Of a stretch of DNA of 64,000 nucleotides, positions 11,933 to 25,049 are shown one piece after another. This DNA comes from Dasypus novemcinctus (lineage: Eukaryota > Chordata > Mammalia > Cingulata > Dasypodidae): assembly GCF_030445035.2 (NCBI RefSeq), contig NC_080702.1, positions 15,384,029-15,448,028 of the forward strand, given 5' to 3'. The notes beneath the pieces were generated by a model. The model had not been told where the DNA came from. It made no database searches and saw nothing but the letters and a program-made list of their open reading frames with translations. Both the position numbers and the translations under genes were made by a program. The stretch's first letter is position 1; every line of letters starts with the position of its first letter.

Positions 11933-13990
11933 GTCATAATAATTGAAGATTCCATGCTCATGGACTAGAACACTAATTATTATTAAGATATCAATTCTAC
12001 CCAAATTGATATATAGATTCAATGCAATCCTGACAAAACTTGCATCATTATTTTGTAAACAAGCAGAAAACACAATTTTCAAATTATTTGGGAGGGTAAG
12101 TAGCCTTAAATAGTGAAAAACATCTAAAAAATGAAAAGTGAAGATGGAGAAATTTCACTTTGGTCTTTAAATGATATTACCCAGCTAAAGCAGTAACAAA
12201 ACAGCATGGTACTGGCATGAAGATAAAAACACAGACCAATGGAACCAAATGGATGTTTCAGAAATAATCACTTCTATGGTGAAGTGATTTTTGACAAGGC
12301 TGTTAAAGCCACCCAGTTGGGGCAGAATAATCTATTCAAGAAATTGTGCTGGGAGAACAGGAAATCCATAGCCCAAAGAAGGAAAGGGGACCCTATTTCA
12401 AACTTTATACCAAAATTAACTCAAAATGGATTAAAGGCCTAAATATAAGAGCTAGAAATAAAGTTCCTACAAGAAAATGTAGGAAAACATCCTCAAGACC
12501 TGGTGGTATGAGGTGGATTCTTTAACTTTACACTGAAATAAGGAACAAAGAAATGGAAGATAGGGGACCTCCTCAAACTTAAAAGCACTTCATGATTCAA
12601 AGGACTTTGCCAAGAAAGTGAAAAGGCAGCCGACTCAATGGAAAAATATTTGGAAACCACATGTCCAATAAAGGTTTGATTTCCATTCTATTTAAAGAGA
12701 TCATACAACTCAACAAAAAAAGAGCAAGGAATCCAATTTTTAAAATGGGCAAAAGACTTAGGCATTTCTCCAAAGAGGAAATATAAATGGCCAAAGAGGA
12801 CATGAAAAAATGTTTAATATCAGTAGCTATTAGGGAAAAATCAAATCGAAATGACACTGAGATATCATCTCACACCACAGAGAATGGCCATTTTTTTTAA
12901 AAAAAGTTAAGTTCTGGAGAGGATGTGGAGAAAGAGGAATGCTCTTTCATTGTTGGTGGGATTGTAAAATGGTGCAGCCTCTATAGAAGACAGTTTGGGA
13001 GTTCTTCAGGAAGACAGTTTGGGAGTTCTTCAGGAAGCTAAATATAGATTTACCATATGATCCAACAATTCCTTTTCTTGGAATATATTCAGAAGAACTG
13101 AAAACTGTGATGCAAACAGACATTAGCACAGCAATGTACATAGGTGCCAAAACATGGAAGCAACCCACATGTCCATCCACCAATGAATAGGTAAACAAAA
13201 TGTGGTATGCAGATATGATGGAATTCTAAGCTGCTTTAAGAAAAAATGAATTGGGACATATATGATAACATGGATGAACTTTAAGATATTATTTTAAGTG
13301 AACTAAGCCAGAGACAAAAGGAGAAATATTGTCTGGTCTCACTAATATGAATTAAATATGAAGAATAAATGCTTGAAGTTAAAATCTAGAGTAAAGGTTT
13401 TTAGGAGATAAAAGGAGGGCTGAGAAGGTGTACTGATGTTTAATATATGTGGAAGTTTAAATTAATTTGACTGTAAATGTGTGGAAATGGGTTTGATGGT
13501 AAAACATAGTGAGTAGTACTAACGTAACTGGTCTATAATTGAGGCTGAAAAGGGTAGCCTCATGATGTAAATGTGAATTGAATTAAAGCTCTAGAATAAT
13601 CTAGGGGTTGAATATCATAGTTAACCCAGAGGTGGTTGAGAATTTTGGCTAATAGTTCAAATATGAAAAGTCCTTCCATGAAATACAAAAATGTACATCA
13701 CTATTGCAAGGTGGTAAGAATGTGGAGAAGCATGGAAAAAATACAATTAATTTAACCTATGGATTATTGTTAACAACAATACTGTAATATTCTTGTATCA
13801 ATACAAAGAGGTACTGTGTTCATAATAGGGGGAATGGAAATATATACAAAATGAATACTATAGACCACAGTTAGTGGTAATATTCTCATTTTTTAATCTC
13901 ATAATATGTAACAAATGTTCCACAACAATATAGTGTGTTGATGGATAGTTGTTGTGTGGGAATTCCAAACATGTTCATGATTGATTTGAA
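11933..13990 (+). mobile_element. Older LINE-1 fragment (late ORF2 and a different 3' UTR)
   Basis: Starts in the ORF2 thumb/C-terminal part (ATTCCATGCTCATGGACTAG; then ATTCAATGCAATCCTGACAA). It continues through the conserved YDPAIPLL-type region near 13050-13090 to a 3' UTR unlike that of the neighbouring armadillo L1s. Divergence is high. A 67-codon piece (12239-12442) keeps the motif order N-x-LFKKLCWEN. A 24-bp unit is duplicated in tandem at 12989-13036. Confidence 0.8.
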
Positions 13991-14004
13991 ATTTTACAAC
14001 CCTA

Positions 14005-16062
14005 ATAAAAATATATTTTAGAACAAGAAGTAAAATTATCTCTATTTTGAGAGGACATGATCTTATAAGTAAAAAATCCTATAGCAACCACACAAACACA
14101 TGTCTATTTACACTCATGCACACACACACTATCTACTAGAGCTAATACATAAATGCAATAAAGTTTCAGGGTAAAAGATTAACATGCATAAGTTAGTTGT
14201 ATTTAGGCAAACAGATTGTGAGAATCCAAAAAGAAAATTAAGAAAAATATAATTTTCAGAGGCACCAAAATAATAAAATTGCTATGAATAATTTTAACCA
14301 AAATATACAAAATTTGTATAATATCTATAAAATATTGCTGAAAGAAAATAAAGAGGACCTGAATAAAAGGAAAGATAGCCCATTTAATGGAATGGCAGAT
14401 TTAATATAGTTAAGGTGGCAATTCTACCCTCAGAACATTTAGAAATACAATGAATGCTTATCAAAATCTCATAGCCACTTAAAAAAATAAAAAACCAAGA
14501 AAATTCTTCCCCTCTTAATGAAAATGCTCTAATAAAGATGGACATGAACAGCACAACTGTGATTCTACCAAATACCACTCACTGTACACTTCAGATGAAT
14601 TTTATTCTTTATTAATATGTACCATAAACTTGATTTGTTTTAAACAAAATAAATACAAGAACCAACCCTTGAAATCATGGAATTATGAAGACACCTTAAT
14701 AGATAAAATTATACTGAAAAAGAACAAAACTAGAAGGTATCCAACTCTATAATTCAAAATGTATTACAAATCTACGTTTATTGACGTAATATGATATTGG
14801 CATAAAGGTAAACACCTAAACAATAGAATAGAATTGATTCTTCAGAAATAAACCTATATATATATCATCTATTTATTTTTAACATACATAGTACCACGGT
14901 CTTGCACTCAGGAAAGAACAGTGTCTTCACCACATGGTGGTGGAACAACTGGATATGTACATACAGAGCATGAATTTTGATCTTTACCTTGTATACTTGT
15001 CATTTAGCAATGTAAATATAAGAGCAAAACTATACCACACTTACAAGTAAATATAGGGGAAATTCTTCATTACTTTTCATGTGGCAATTGATATTTAGAT
15101 ATGACATTAAAATAATTAAAAATAAAAATAAACAAATTGTTTCTCACAAAAACTAAAAGCCTTTTAATCAAAGGAAACCCTACCAAGAAAATAGTAAGAT
15201 AACCTACATAAAGGAAAACATAAGTTTCCAATCATACATCTGATAAGGGCCTAATAACACAGAAGATATATATTTTTAAAATCCTTTACCCTTGAACATA
15301 AAGACAAATAATATGATTAAAAATGGGCAAAGTATTTTGAGTAGACATTTTTTCAAAGAATATATGCAACTGGATAAAAACACATGAAATAATGCTCAAC
15401 ATCTTTACTTATTAGGGATGTGGAAATCAACATCAAAATATGACATTACTTCAAATCTGCCAGGATAGTTTTACTTTTTCTGAAAGTCTAAAACAACTGT
15501 TGATAAGGATGAAGAGAAACTGGAATCCTTGTACATAGCTGGTAGGTATGTGCAATGGAACAACCACTTGAAAAATATTTATGCAGTTCTTCAATAAGAT
15601 TGACACTAAATTTGCTGAACATCTAGCAATTTTCTTCCTTGTTAGATACCCCTCAGAACTGAAGAAAGATATTCAAGTAATTGTGTACAAATGTTCACAT
15701 TAGCATTATTTAAAATAACAGGTAGAAACAACCAAAATTTCTATCACCTAATATATAAGCAAAACGTGTAATATCCATACATTGGAATTTTGTCCAGTTT
15801 TAAAATGGAATGAATTAATTTATAACCTATACCATGGAAAAGACCTGAAAATGTGCTAAGTGTTTTCAAAACTTAGGTCAGATAGAAAAGGACAATTTAT
15901 AAAAGATTCCATTTACATATAATATCTAACAGAGGAAAATCAAGAGATAGAAAGATGATTAATGGTTGACAGGGACTGAGGGGAGTCAAAAACATGGAAT
16001 AACTACTTTTGTGAGTATGAGGTTTCCTTTGGAGTTTATAAAATTTTCTGAGATTATATAAA
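14005..16062 (+). mobile_element. Ancient LINE-1 fragment
   Basis: Begins within the RT catalytic region (AAGAAGTAAAATTATCTCTA, then GACATGATCTTATA) and continues with ORF2 C-terminal-like text (GGTGGCAATTCTACCCTCAG; CAAGTATTTTGAGTAGACAT). It is strongly mutated, AT-rich and without useful frames. The right end is set by the start of another L1 3' UTR fragment at 16066. Confidence 0.65.
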
Positions 16063-16065
16063 CCA

Positions 16066-17297
16066 TATATTGCCTAAGAGTTACCTCCTGAGGGCCGCCT
16101 CCTTATTGCTCAAATGTGGCTTCTAAATCAAACTCACTATATAAACACACTATCTCCCCCTATCATGGAACAGGACTCCTGGGGATGAGCCTTCCTGGCA
16201 CGGAAGGATTATTACCAAGCACCAACTAGCAATAAACCTGAAAACAGACCTTGACCAAAAGGGGGAATGGTAAATACAAGTGAGTTTTTATGGCTAAGAG
16301 ATTTCAAAGTGAGCCAGGAGCTCATTCCAGAGGTTATACTTGTGCACATCTCAGCAGGATCTCACTGCCACAGTAAACAATGCCTCAAAAAGTGGGGCTA
16401 CTGAGGACTCTAGAGATATCCAGACAGTATAGGCAGGGCGGACAGCTCAGGAGTTTGGCACCCTGAGAGTGGGCCTTACTTTGGAATTTATGCTCCTCAT
16501 TGTGACAGAGCTAGACTCATCTGTGGTTTCCCTACACATGGTTCTTCTGCATCTTCTATTTGAAGCTACAGGTAGTATTATACTTGATAGGTGTATGTCC
16601 AAGACACTTAAATCTTTGGTCTGTCCCCATGGCAGTTGGGTTCTGAATGTCAGCAGAGTTGCAAAACCTACTTTCCAGTTCATTGAGCTCACCCAGAACA
16701 ACAATTTGATGATGAAAGACAAAACCTATCCCAAGGAACAGAGAGTCTGCAACTGCAGGCAAGATAGTTCCATCCATCTGTCCCAAGGAATCTAAGTCCC
16801 CTTTGAATTAAAGGCAGAGTAGGCATCACCATCCCAAAATCCTCAAGATTGGGGAATGAACAATGGACTAAAATGGAATTACTATTATTCTACTATAAAC
16901 TTATTATTGTAGCAATGGAAGAACTTTTAGCATTCATGTGGAGGGAGTGATCACTGGAGGTTCTGTGGGGAGAGGAAGGAAGAGGTGTAATATGGGGGCA
17001 TTTTGGGGACACTGGAATTGTCCTGAATAACTTTGCAATGACAGATACAGGCCATTATATATTTTGTCATAACTTACAAAATTATGCATGACAGAGTATA
17101 AGCTATACTATGAACTATAATCCATGGTTAGTAGCAAAGCTTGAATATGTGTCCATAAATTATAACAAATGTACCACACTAATGTAGTATATTGTTAACG
17201 TGGGATAGTGTGGTAGGGGGAGGGAGTGGGATATATGGGAATCCCCTATATTTTCATGTAACATTTAGATAATTTAAAGTCTCTTTTTAAAAAATTG
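16066..17297 (+). mobile_element. LINE-1 3' UTR fragment (module B only)
   Basis: Matches the second half of the armadillo L1 3' UTR: TGCCTAAGAGTTACCTCCTG at the start (as near 10665 and 38320), then the GCAATGGAAGAA stretch and TATATGGGAATCCCCTATAT before the terminal A-rich sequence. This is a strongly 5'-truncated insertion. Confidence 0.85.
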
Positions 17298-18620
17298 GGG
17301 GCTGGAAGCTGTATCAGTCTAACAAAATGACAAGATCTCACCAAAGACAATCTAGAATTACCATGTTCATTTTGGGAAATGTCCACTTAGAAAAAACTAT
17401 TTATCATTCTAGAAAAGGAGCACCAAAACGAAACAGCTAAATGAAATGTCTACTACATTTAATACTCAGAATTTGCCAAGAAATGCAAGAAAAATAGTTT
17501 CTTTAAAGGACTCTTCGCAAAAGACAAATGAGAAAGTGTAAGCTCAAAGGAATTTTGTTTTGCTTTTGTGTCTGACAAATGGCTAAATTAGTTTTAATTG
17601 AAGCTATAAGTTCTGTATTTGTGTCTGTCTGTATGTTTGATGTATGACATTTTCCTATCTTTGAATACTATTACCAAAGTAACATGGAATTCATTCAAAG
17701 AGCTCTATACAAGTTGGCTTAAAGATAAATAAGCACATATGTAAATCAATAGTTGTATAATTCCCAAAATTAAGGAAAACAAAATTCTAATATTTCCGGT
17801 GAAAACAGAAGTAAAAGCAAATTTCTTTTAAAAAATTAAATTTTTAGACAATAGCATTGCCAAACTTGTTACTTATTAGTTGAAACAGGAAGCATTTTTG
17901 CCATTGCCAACATCATGTGTTGTACCTGGGTAGACACTTCTGAGGAAGGTGAGACACAACTGCATGAAATAACTGGACAGACTACATGGTTTAAATAGGT
18001 AGGCCTTCCTCAAGGACCTGATTTGATAACATTGATTTCAGTTGGGTCAAATCATGAGTCCTGGGCTTAGGAGATAACTAGGATGTAGGCAGTTGGGCCT
18101 TTTATCACTCTAGTACTCATTGCAGTTTCCCTGGTGTACTGTTTACTCTCAAGAGTTTTGAATGTATGTTCCCAGCCACTTGTGATGGAGCAAATGATTT
18201 CTTCATGTCTGGAATGACATAAAAGTGATGATCATGGAAAAACTGGCATCAGGAACATCTATGAGCCCAACATGAAAATAATCTGCAAGTACTACACTAA
18301 GACCTTAGGCAGTAACTGAAAATGGGCTCCACACTCTACACTTTCATCACAACTCTCAATGGCCAGATCAAACAGGGGGCCCTCGCTGGACTCCTTTGTG
18401 CTAAGCCTTACATCAGTAAACTGAAGCTTAACTTAGTTTCTACCTCTTGTACGTGCTCCTTTCTCACTTAGTGCACCATTTTTGTTACACTTTTCATTTC
18501 TGGAACTCTCCAATCTAGCAGCAGTTCAGTTTAACCCTCCCCCTCCATTTTTCTCGTTGAGGCTTTTCCGCCAAACATTTCTTCCCTACTAGGTTATCCT
18601 GCCTCTGAGAGTCAGACAGG
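17298..18620. other. AT-rich DNA, no feature recognised
   Basis: No L1, SINE or coding signal is recognised between the L1 fragment and the GC-richer region. Open frames are short and without motifs. A divergent old repeat or a processed pseudogene cannot be excluded. Confidence 0.5.
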
Positions 18621-19130
18621 GTCATTCCAGAAAGGTGGGACCCCCAGAAGAGTCCATAATGAATTCCACCAAAAGTAGTATCTGGATTGAGTGAGGGCGC
18701 CGCTAGGCCATAGCCATTCTGCTGCGACTCTACTCCCTACCCTCCTCAAATGGCGGCCTTTTTGCTTTTAGCATTCCTCAGCCGCTTGTTTTCAGCACTA
18801 GGTCTCTGTGAGCTTTTGCCTCTGTACCTGGATATGCATGGGGTTCTATCGCACTACTGTGAGGTTCTCTAAAATCTGTTTCCCGGGTGAGAGGTATCCA
18901 GGCTGCCAGCTGCCTCTGGAGAAATCCCAAGCGTTGAACAGACCAGTTGGGAGGGAAAGGAGGAGGACCTGTAGGTCCTTGACGGGAATTTCCTACCTGC
19001 TATTTTTCTCTTTCTTCAATTCAGCATTTGTGGAGTCCCCCAGTCTCAGCCATTCTCCAGAGACTCCGGGGAGACGTTTCCAGGAGACGGCTTCCGTCGC
19101 TGTGTTGATGACGTCACCCCTCCACCGCTG
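18620..19130. promoter_or_regulatory. GC-richer upstream region with a perfect CRE site
   Basis: GC and CpG content rise here (GGCGCCGCTAGGCC near 18696, TCCGGGGAGACG near 19066). The full CREB/ATF palindrome TGACGTCA is at 19109-19116. It lies about 375 bases before a CpG island, with only two short SINE heads between. It could be the outer part of the island's promoter. No transcript start can be fixed from sequence. Confidence 0.35.
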
Positions 19131-19312
19131 ATTTTTTTTTTTTAAAGAAGGAGAGATTGAACCCAAGACCTGCACACGGAAAACAGGCGCTCACCCACTG
19201 AGTTGCATCTGCTCCCCAATGCCAGTCGATTTTCTCATTTGTTTGTTTTGTTTTTAGTGGGTACCAGGGATTTAAGCCAGGACCTCCCTCATGGGAAAAG
19301 CAGGGAACCACC
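19131..19312 (-). mobile_element. Two short tRNA-head SINEs (DAS-I/II-like), side by side
   Basis: The first unit runs from the T-run at 19131 through GATTGAACCCAAGACCTGC to CATCTGCTCCCC (about 19217). The second starts near 19240 with T-rich text, then GTGGGTACCAGGGATTTAAG and CCAGGACCTCCCTCATGGG, and is cut short near 19310. Both resemble a reversed tRNA-derived head with little or no DAS-III tail. Confidence 0.7.
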
Positions 19313-19484
19313 TCCCTCCCTGATTTTTTTCTGACTTTATCTCAAGTTCAAAAAATAAAAAATAGACAAAAGGAAGGTTAACAATTTAGGGAAGCATTAA
19401 TCTAAAATCTTCTTTCCAGTCACATTTATCTTATTTATCCTAAAAGCAAACGATTGTTTCCCCAGTGTTAAGAAAGACACATAA

Positions 19485-20280
19485 ATGGGTTCCCCGTCTC
19501 CCGCAGGCTCCGTCCGTGGGGACCGGGCCGGCCGGGCGAGGAGGCGGGACCCGTCGGGGCTGCCACCACCGCCGCCGCCGCGGCTTCTCGGGCTGCGTCC
19601 CTCGGGAGCCCGGCGGCGCCAGGAGCCCTCGCTGAGGGTCCTCAGTCCGCCGCCCCCTCAGCCGTCCCGGCTTCTCCTCCCGCGGTGGAGATGGCGCCGC
19701 GCTCCGGCCAGGAGGCTCGGAAGCTGAGCGAGCAGCCCCAGCTCCTTCCGTCCAAGCTGCTGCGGGAGGAGGACGAGGCCCCGCAGGCCGCGAGGCCAAA
19801 GGGACCGCTGAGGTCGCTGCCCTCGGCTGGGCCCCGCAGCCGTGACCTCCCGCCCCGCGGGCTGCGTCCCGCCGGCCCCGCCTCGGCTGGAGGGAGGGGG
19901 GCGCGGGGCTCCCAGACCCCTCTCACTCCGCGGGAGGCGGCGGGAGGCCGGGTCCGCGGGCGCCGTGCCTGGCTCCAGCCTCCCTCCTCCCGGCTAAGGG
20001 CAGAGCCGGGGCCCGGGCTCGGCGCTGGGACTTTACAAGCTGGGCTCTCCCTGGGCCGAGGCCCAAGCCGGGGTGGACGGAACACGGCCGCGGCGGTGCC
20101 GAGGGCTAAAGGGCTGCTCTCTTCCCACCTCCACGCACTGGTGGCTCCGTGGGGGGCGCCCTTAGATCTAGCCCCTGCCTCGGCCCTGCCCCGCGACACT
20201 TCCTGCCTCCCGGCGCTCGGCTGCCTGGTTCTCCAGGTGGAGCCCTACCGCCTGCCCACCTGTCAGCTTCCTGAAAGGGG
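19485..20280. promoter_or_regulatory. CpG island 1, possible promoter/first exon of an unrecognised gene
   Basis: About 800 bases of very high GC content with dense CpG, in sharp contrast to the AT-rich flanks. CpG density this high usually means germline hypomethylation, as at active promoters. On the plus strand a frame opens at the ATG at 19691 in a good Kozak context (GAGATGG) and runs to 20446. Its start, MAPRSGQEARKLSEQPQLLP, is charged, and the rest is proline-, arginine- and alanine-rich, as GC-rich DNA gives by chance. The minus strand also has a 185-codon frame, so neither frame alone proves coding. Past 20280 the sequence returns to AT-rich DNA without a recognised exon. The gene identity is unknown. 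Confidence 0.6.
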
Positions 20281-20589
20281 ATGGTGGTCTTCTTCGTTGG
20301 TTGGAGTGTTATTGAATAAATCTATTGGTGCGGCGTCAATGTTATTACTACTACTAGGAGTAGTATTCTTTTTACTTTTGAATACTAGCCAGAATGAAAA
20401 GGAATTCCAGTACTTGAGCCTCTCGGACAGTGGGTTATGTTACTGAAGATTTTATTAATCAGATATTTTCTGACCAGCGGGATGGAAGAATATGTGGACA
20501 CTGGGTTTTGTGCTTCATAATTGTTGAGGGCTCATTTATAGGTCCAGAGATGGAAAAGTCCTACTTTTAATGAGTTCTGCCACAGCCTT

Positions 20590-23130
20590 TGAAATAAGCT
20601 ATTTTTAGCCCATAAAAAAAGATATATAAATGATTCGACGTAGGTTACATGTCATGACCAACGTCTCCTTCTTAATGAAGAAATTGAACAAAAAATCTTT
20701 GATCTTATTCATAGTTCATAAAATTAAACATGTATTTTTTCCCGTTAGCAGCAATATAGCACCTTCTTTACCATTTCTACAAAAATATTACAATATTACT
20801 GATAACTATAAGCCACAAATTTTATTAGTTGTATTTTTCCTATTTATCACAAAATTCTTAACATCTTGTCATTGAAGAACATTCTTGTATTTATAGTATT
20901 AACCACAATCCTCATCTACCACCAAAATCACCATTTTATGCAACTCCTAGATTACCGTTATGTTGTCATTCAATTAACATTAACCTCTCTAGACTACATC
21001 TTTCAACTTCAATCCCAGGTTATAAATAAGCAGTGTGTGTAATAGTCATTATAATGTGCTATGTCAACTCTATCCATTACAGTATATTTACAATTGACCT
21101 CATTAAACATTCTATATACATTCAGTATCATCTCCCGTTCTTAACCAGCATTGTCTCCTAATCTATACATTATAATGTAATTCCTTAAGTTTACTGATTG
21201 TATTTAGTTCATATCAATGAGAACATACAATATTCATCCTTTTGTTTCTGTCTTATTTCACTCAACGTAATATCATCAAGGTTTATCCTTATTGACACAT
21301 GAATCCTGATTACATTTCTTCTTACACCCAAATAGTATTACATAGTATGTATATACCACGTTTTGTTTATCCATTCATCAGTTGATTGACATTTAAAATT
21401 TCCATCTTTTAGCAATTGTCAGTTTTACCGCTATGAACATGGCTGTGCAAATATCTTTTAGCATCTTTGCTTTCAGTCCTTCTGCATGTATTTTACTAGT
21501 AGTAGGATGGCTGAAGCAGAGGGCAGTTCTATATTTAGCTTCCTGAGGGACCATCAAATTATCCTCCGCAGAAGCAAACCATTAACATTCCCACCAACAG
21601 TGAAGAAGTGTTCATATTTCTCCACATCCTCTCCAGCACACATAGCTTTCTATTTTTTTAATAATTACCATTCTATAAGGCATGAAACTCTCATTGTACT
21701 TTTCACCAGCATTTCCTAATAGCTAGAAATGCAGGGCATCTTTTCATAAGCTATATTGGTCATTTGTATTTCTTCTTAGAAAAAATGTCTATTCAAGTCT
21801 TTTGCCCATTTTTAAAATAGGTTTTCATATTTCTGTCATTGAGTTATGTGATCTTTTGGTATAACATGGAAATAAAACCCTTGTTGGATATGTGGCTACT
21901 GAAGATTTTCTCCCATTGAAGAGTCTGCATTTTTACCTTCTTAAAAACTTGTTTGAAAAACAAAAGTGTTTCATTTTGAGGAAGTCCTAAGTCCTATTTC
22001 TCTAATCAGTTTCTGTAAAGTAAGCTGTTAGAGTTTTCATTGGTAATGTATTGAACCTGTAAATGAACCTGAGTAGAATTGACTTCTTCATGTATGAACA
22101 CGGAATGTCCTTCCATTTCTTTAGTTCTTCTTTGTTTCCTTTTAGCATTGTTTTATAGTTTTCTGAATAAAGATCCTTTACATTTCTTGCTAAATTAATT
22201 TCTAGATATATGAGTGTTAATTCTATTTCATTGCTTTATATATATGTTCTTGTCCCAGTATCAAGCTGTTTTGATTACTGTGACTTTGTAATAAATTTTC
22301 CTGTCAGGAATTATGAGTGTTCCAATTTCATTCTTCATTTTTTCAAAATGGCTCTAGATATTCGGGGACCCTTACACTTCCATATAAATTTGTTTGTTGC
22401 CTTTTCCATTTATGCAAAAATAGTTGTTGGCATTTTTATTCAGATTGCATTGAATCAATAAATTGCCTTGGATAGGATTTACATTTTAACAATATCTAAT
22501 ATTACCATCCATGAACGTGGAATTCCTTTGTATATTCAGGTCCTCTGATTTTTTTTTTTTTTTTAGCAATGTTTTGTCATTTTCTGCACACACAGACTAC
22601 ATTACATTCTTTATTAAATTCTTGGTTAGGGGAAACGGACTTTGGCCCAGTGGTTAGGGCGTCCGTCTACCATATGGGAGGTCCCCGGTTCAAACGGGCC
22701 TCCTTGACCCGTGTGGAGCTGGCCGTGCGCAGTGCTGATGCGCGCAAGGAGTGCGCCCATGAGGAAAGCCGCCCAGCATGAAAAGAAAGAGCAGCCTGCC
22801 CAGGAATGGCGCCGCCCACACTTCCTGTGCCGCTGACGACAACAGAAGCGGACAAAGAAACAAGACGCAGCAAATAGACACCAAGAACAGACAACCAGGG
22901 GAGGGGGGGAAATTAAATAAATAAATAAATCTTTAAAAAAAAAAAATTCTTGGTTAGATTTATCCCTAGACATTTTATTATTTTAATTGTTATTGTAAAT
23001 GAAATTTATATCTTGATTTCTTCTTCATGATTGTCCATTAAATGCACAACCTCTCTAATAATGAATAAAACACTGGATGGGATTTTCCCTCTCTCTCTCT
23101 CTTTGCTGTTACTTTAGTGAAATGAACATA
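20590..23130 (-). mobile_element. Old LINE-1 on the minus strand, split by a DAS SINE
   Basis: The plus strand shows reversed L1 text: 3' UTR first, then reversed ORF2 (CCATTCATCAGTTGATTGAC, CACATCCTCTCCAGCACACA, TTTTGCCCATTTTTAAAATA). Toward 23130 it reaches reversed middle ORF2. It is divergent and without intact frames. The left boundary is approximate. A DAS-III SINE is inserted at 22630-22943. Confidence 0.82.
22630..22943 (+). mobile_element. DAS-III SINE with an internal deletion
   Basis: Begins GGGAAACGGACTTTGGCCCA (A-box region) and ends AATAAATCTTTAAAA. The target duplication AAATTCTTGGTTAG is perfect at 22616-22629 and 22944-22957. Compared with the copy at 33019 it lacks about 50 bases between two copies of a CAAGGAGTGC word, and also the ACGGAGAGCTGACAC segment. 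The perfect duplication marks it as fairly recent. Confidence 0.95.
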
Positions 23131-24239
23131 GATCGCTTTCATAACCTATATTGACAAACACTCTTGATTAAATTTCTCCATACTACTACAAACAGATTTA
23201 TTTTTCCTTATAGTAAAACCTTACTAAATACTTGGAAATACTTATTTTCTCTAAATTTTAACCCTCCATTTTTCTATCTCTATTTCAGAAAGATATCAAC
23301 ATCCTGCAAATATCTTTATGGTCCATAAATGGTGCTGAATCATCCCCACCCTTGACTTTGTGACAACATATCCTTCCTCCCCCCTCTCTTACTCATCCAC
23401 TGCTATATTGGACACTTCCTGCTCTTTAAACACCATATATGTACTTCTGCCTTTATGATTTCATATAGTGTTGATTTACAGACATTCCTCTGCTATACAT
23501 TTCACTCTTTCCATGCTAAATTGCTGGGTATAATATTCCTAGTAAGAATATATTTAAAAAATCATGAGAATCAGTCTATTGCCACAGGCATTTCAACAGA
23601 ATATGGCCATATTTCCTGTCTAACAACAGTGTCCTTGGAAATGTGAGGCTTCTGATGATTTCCACAAGTCAGGAGATTCAAATTTATGGATTGTGTGGCA
23701 CTATAGACAATACTTATATAGATTATATCTATTTATTCCTCTGTGTATGTAAGAAGGAATCTCAAATGCTATCTACATTGCTTCCCACTCCTGCTCTGAT
23801 CTCTCTCAGAATTTGAAAGGTTTTATATGAAGTCTAAGAGTTAATTTCTTCCTTTTTCCTTCTACTTCCTATTCTTGAAGAGGACATTAAGCTGGATAGA
23901 ATCACTGCTCATCCTTCCCTTTCTGTGCCAGATGATGCTAGAAAAGCAATACTTGCCTGAAAACCAAGAGCTATTTTATATTCTTGTGGCTACCCTAAGT
24001 CAGAACAGATTTCGTGGTGGTAGGCATTATTGGGAGGTATGAGTAACAGATGCGCAATAAGACTGTTTTCGGATTAAAAAACTACAAAGGGCTGTATATA
24101 CCTGTTCATCCTGGAATTGTTTCGGGAAATATTCCCTGAAGAATGGTGTGTACCATGCCCTTTTCATACCCCCGTCTTTACTTAATGTCCCAGAATTAGT
24201 GGATTTTAGACAATTGATTAAAAATGTATAGAATGAAAG
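23131..24239. other. AT-rich DNA, no feature recognised
   Basis: No gene or repeat family is recognised. Open frames are short and lack motifs. Confidence 0.5.
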
Positions 24240-24770
24240 TGTATTAGGGTTCCCAGAAAAATAAAATTGGCATACATATATGCATATCTTATACAGTAAT
24301 ATATACATTTATAATAGATATTATAACAATAGCATATATATAATTATATGTATGTCAGTATTACATATATATATAGAAACACAAAGAGATTTATTATAGG
24401 AATTGGCACACATTATCATGACACTGGCACGTACGAATTTCATAAGATAAGCCACAGGTTGGATCTGGAGGATGACAATGAATCTCCAGGAGCAGCAGGT
24501 TGACTGAAGAAGAGATAGAAATTCTTTCTGACGGCTGAAATCCTCAGATCTAATTGACTTAGGAGATTCCTTTCATTGTGGAGGTCAAACTCCTTTGCTG
24601 ATTGTAGATGTAGTAAGCCATAGACACAGTCAACTAACTAATGACTTAGCTCCATCAATAAAATATCATCACAGTAACAGTCAGTCTAGGGCTTACTTGA
24701 TCTAACACCTGGACACCATAACCTAGCCAAATGGACACACAGAATTAACTGGAATACAAAGCATCACATT
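24240..24770. repeat. Interspersed mammalian repeat, family uncertain
   Basis: Starts GTGTATTAGGGTTCCCAG, contains a TA-rich microsatellite (about 24260-24380), then GAGATTTATTATAGGAATTG. It ends with AGCCAAATGGACACACAGAA and ATTAACTGG. These words resemble a common mammalian repeat that starts with a TTAGGGTTC-type motif, but I cannot name the family securely. Confidence 0.45.
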
Positions 24771-25049
24771 TCAACCATATAATATGAACCAACAAATATT
24801 TCATTTAAAAATGCAAAATAAAGAATGATATTAAAGAACTAAAATAATTTTTTTCAGATGTGAAATACTTTATTATCATAAAGACAAATTCATATTCCAT
24901 AAAGTAAGGAATTGTTTATTTAATAAAATAAAATATCATTGATCAAAGAAGTTAAATATACAATTAACAAGTTGAATGGAAAACTACAATCTGGAAAATT
25001 TCAATTTAAAGAATGAAAAAGAGTCACTAAGATGAATATAATACATATG
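24771..25049. other. AT-rich DNA, no feature recognised
   Basis: Very A/T-rich sequence between the interspersed repeat and an old L1 tail. Nothing coding is visible. Confidence 0.45.

Noticed and set aside
19691-20446. 252-codon proline- and arginine-rich frame in CpG island 1
   Set aside because: Stops are rare in GC-rich DNA on both strands, and no known domain is visible. Kept as a possible first exon within the island entry, not as a protein gene.
22630-22700. tRNA gene
   Set aside because: The A- and B-box-like words belong to the tRNA-derived head of a DAS SINE followed by SINE tail, with no mature tRNA fold to support a gene.
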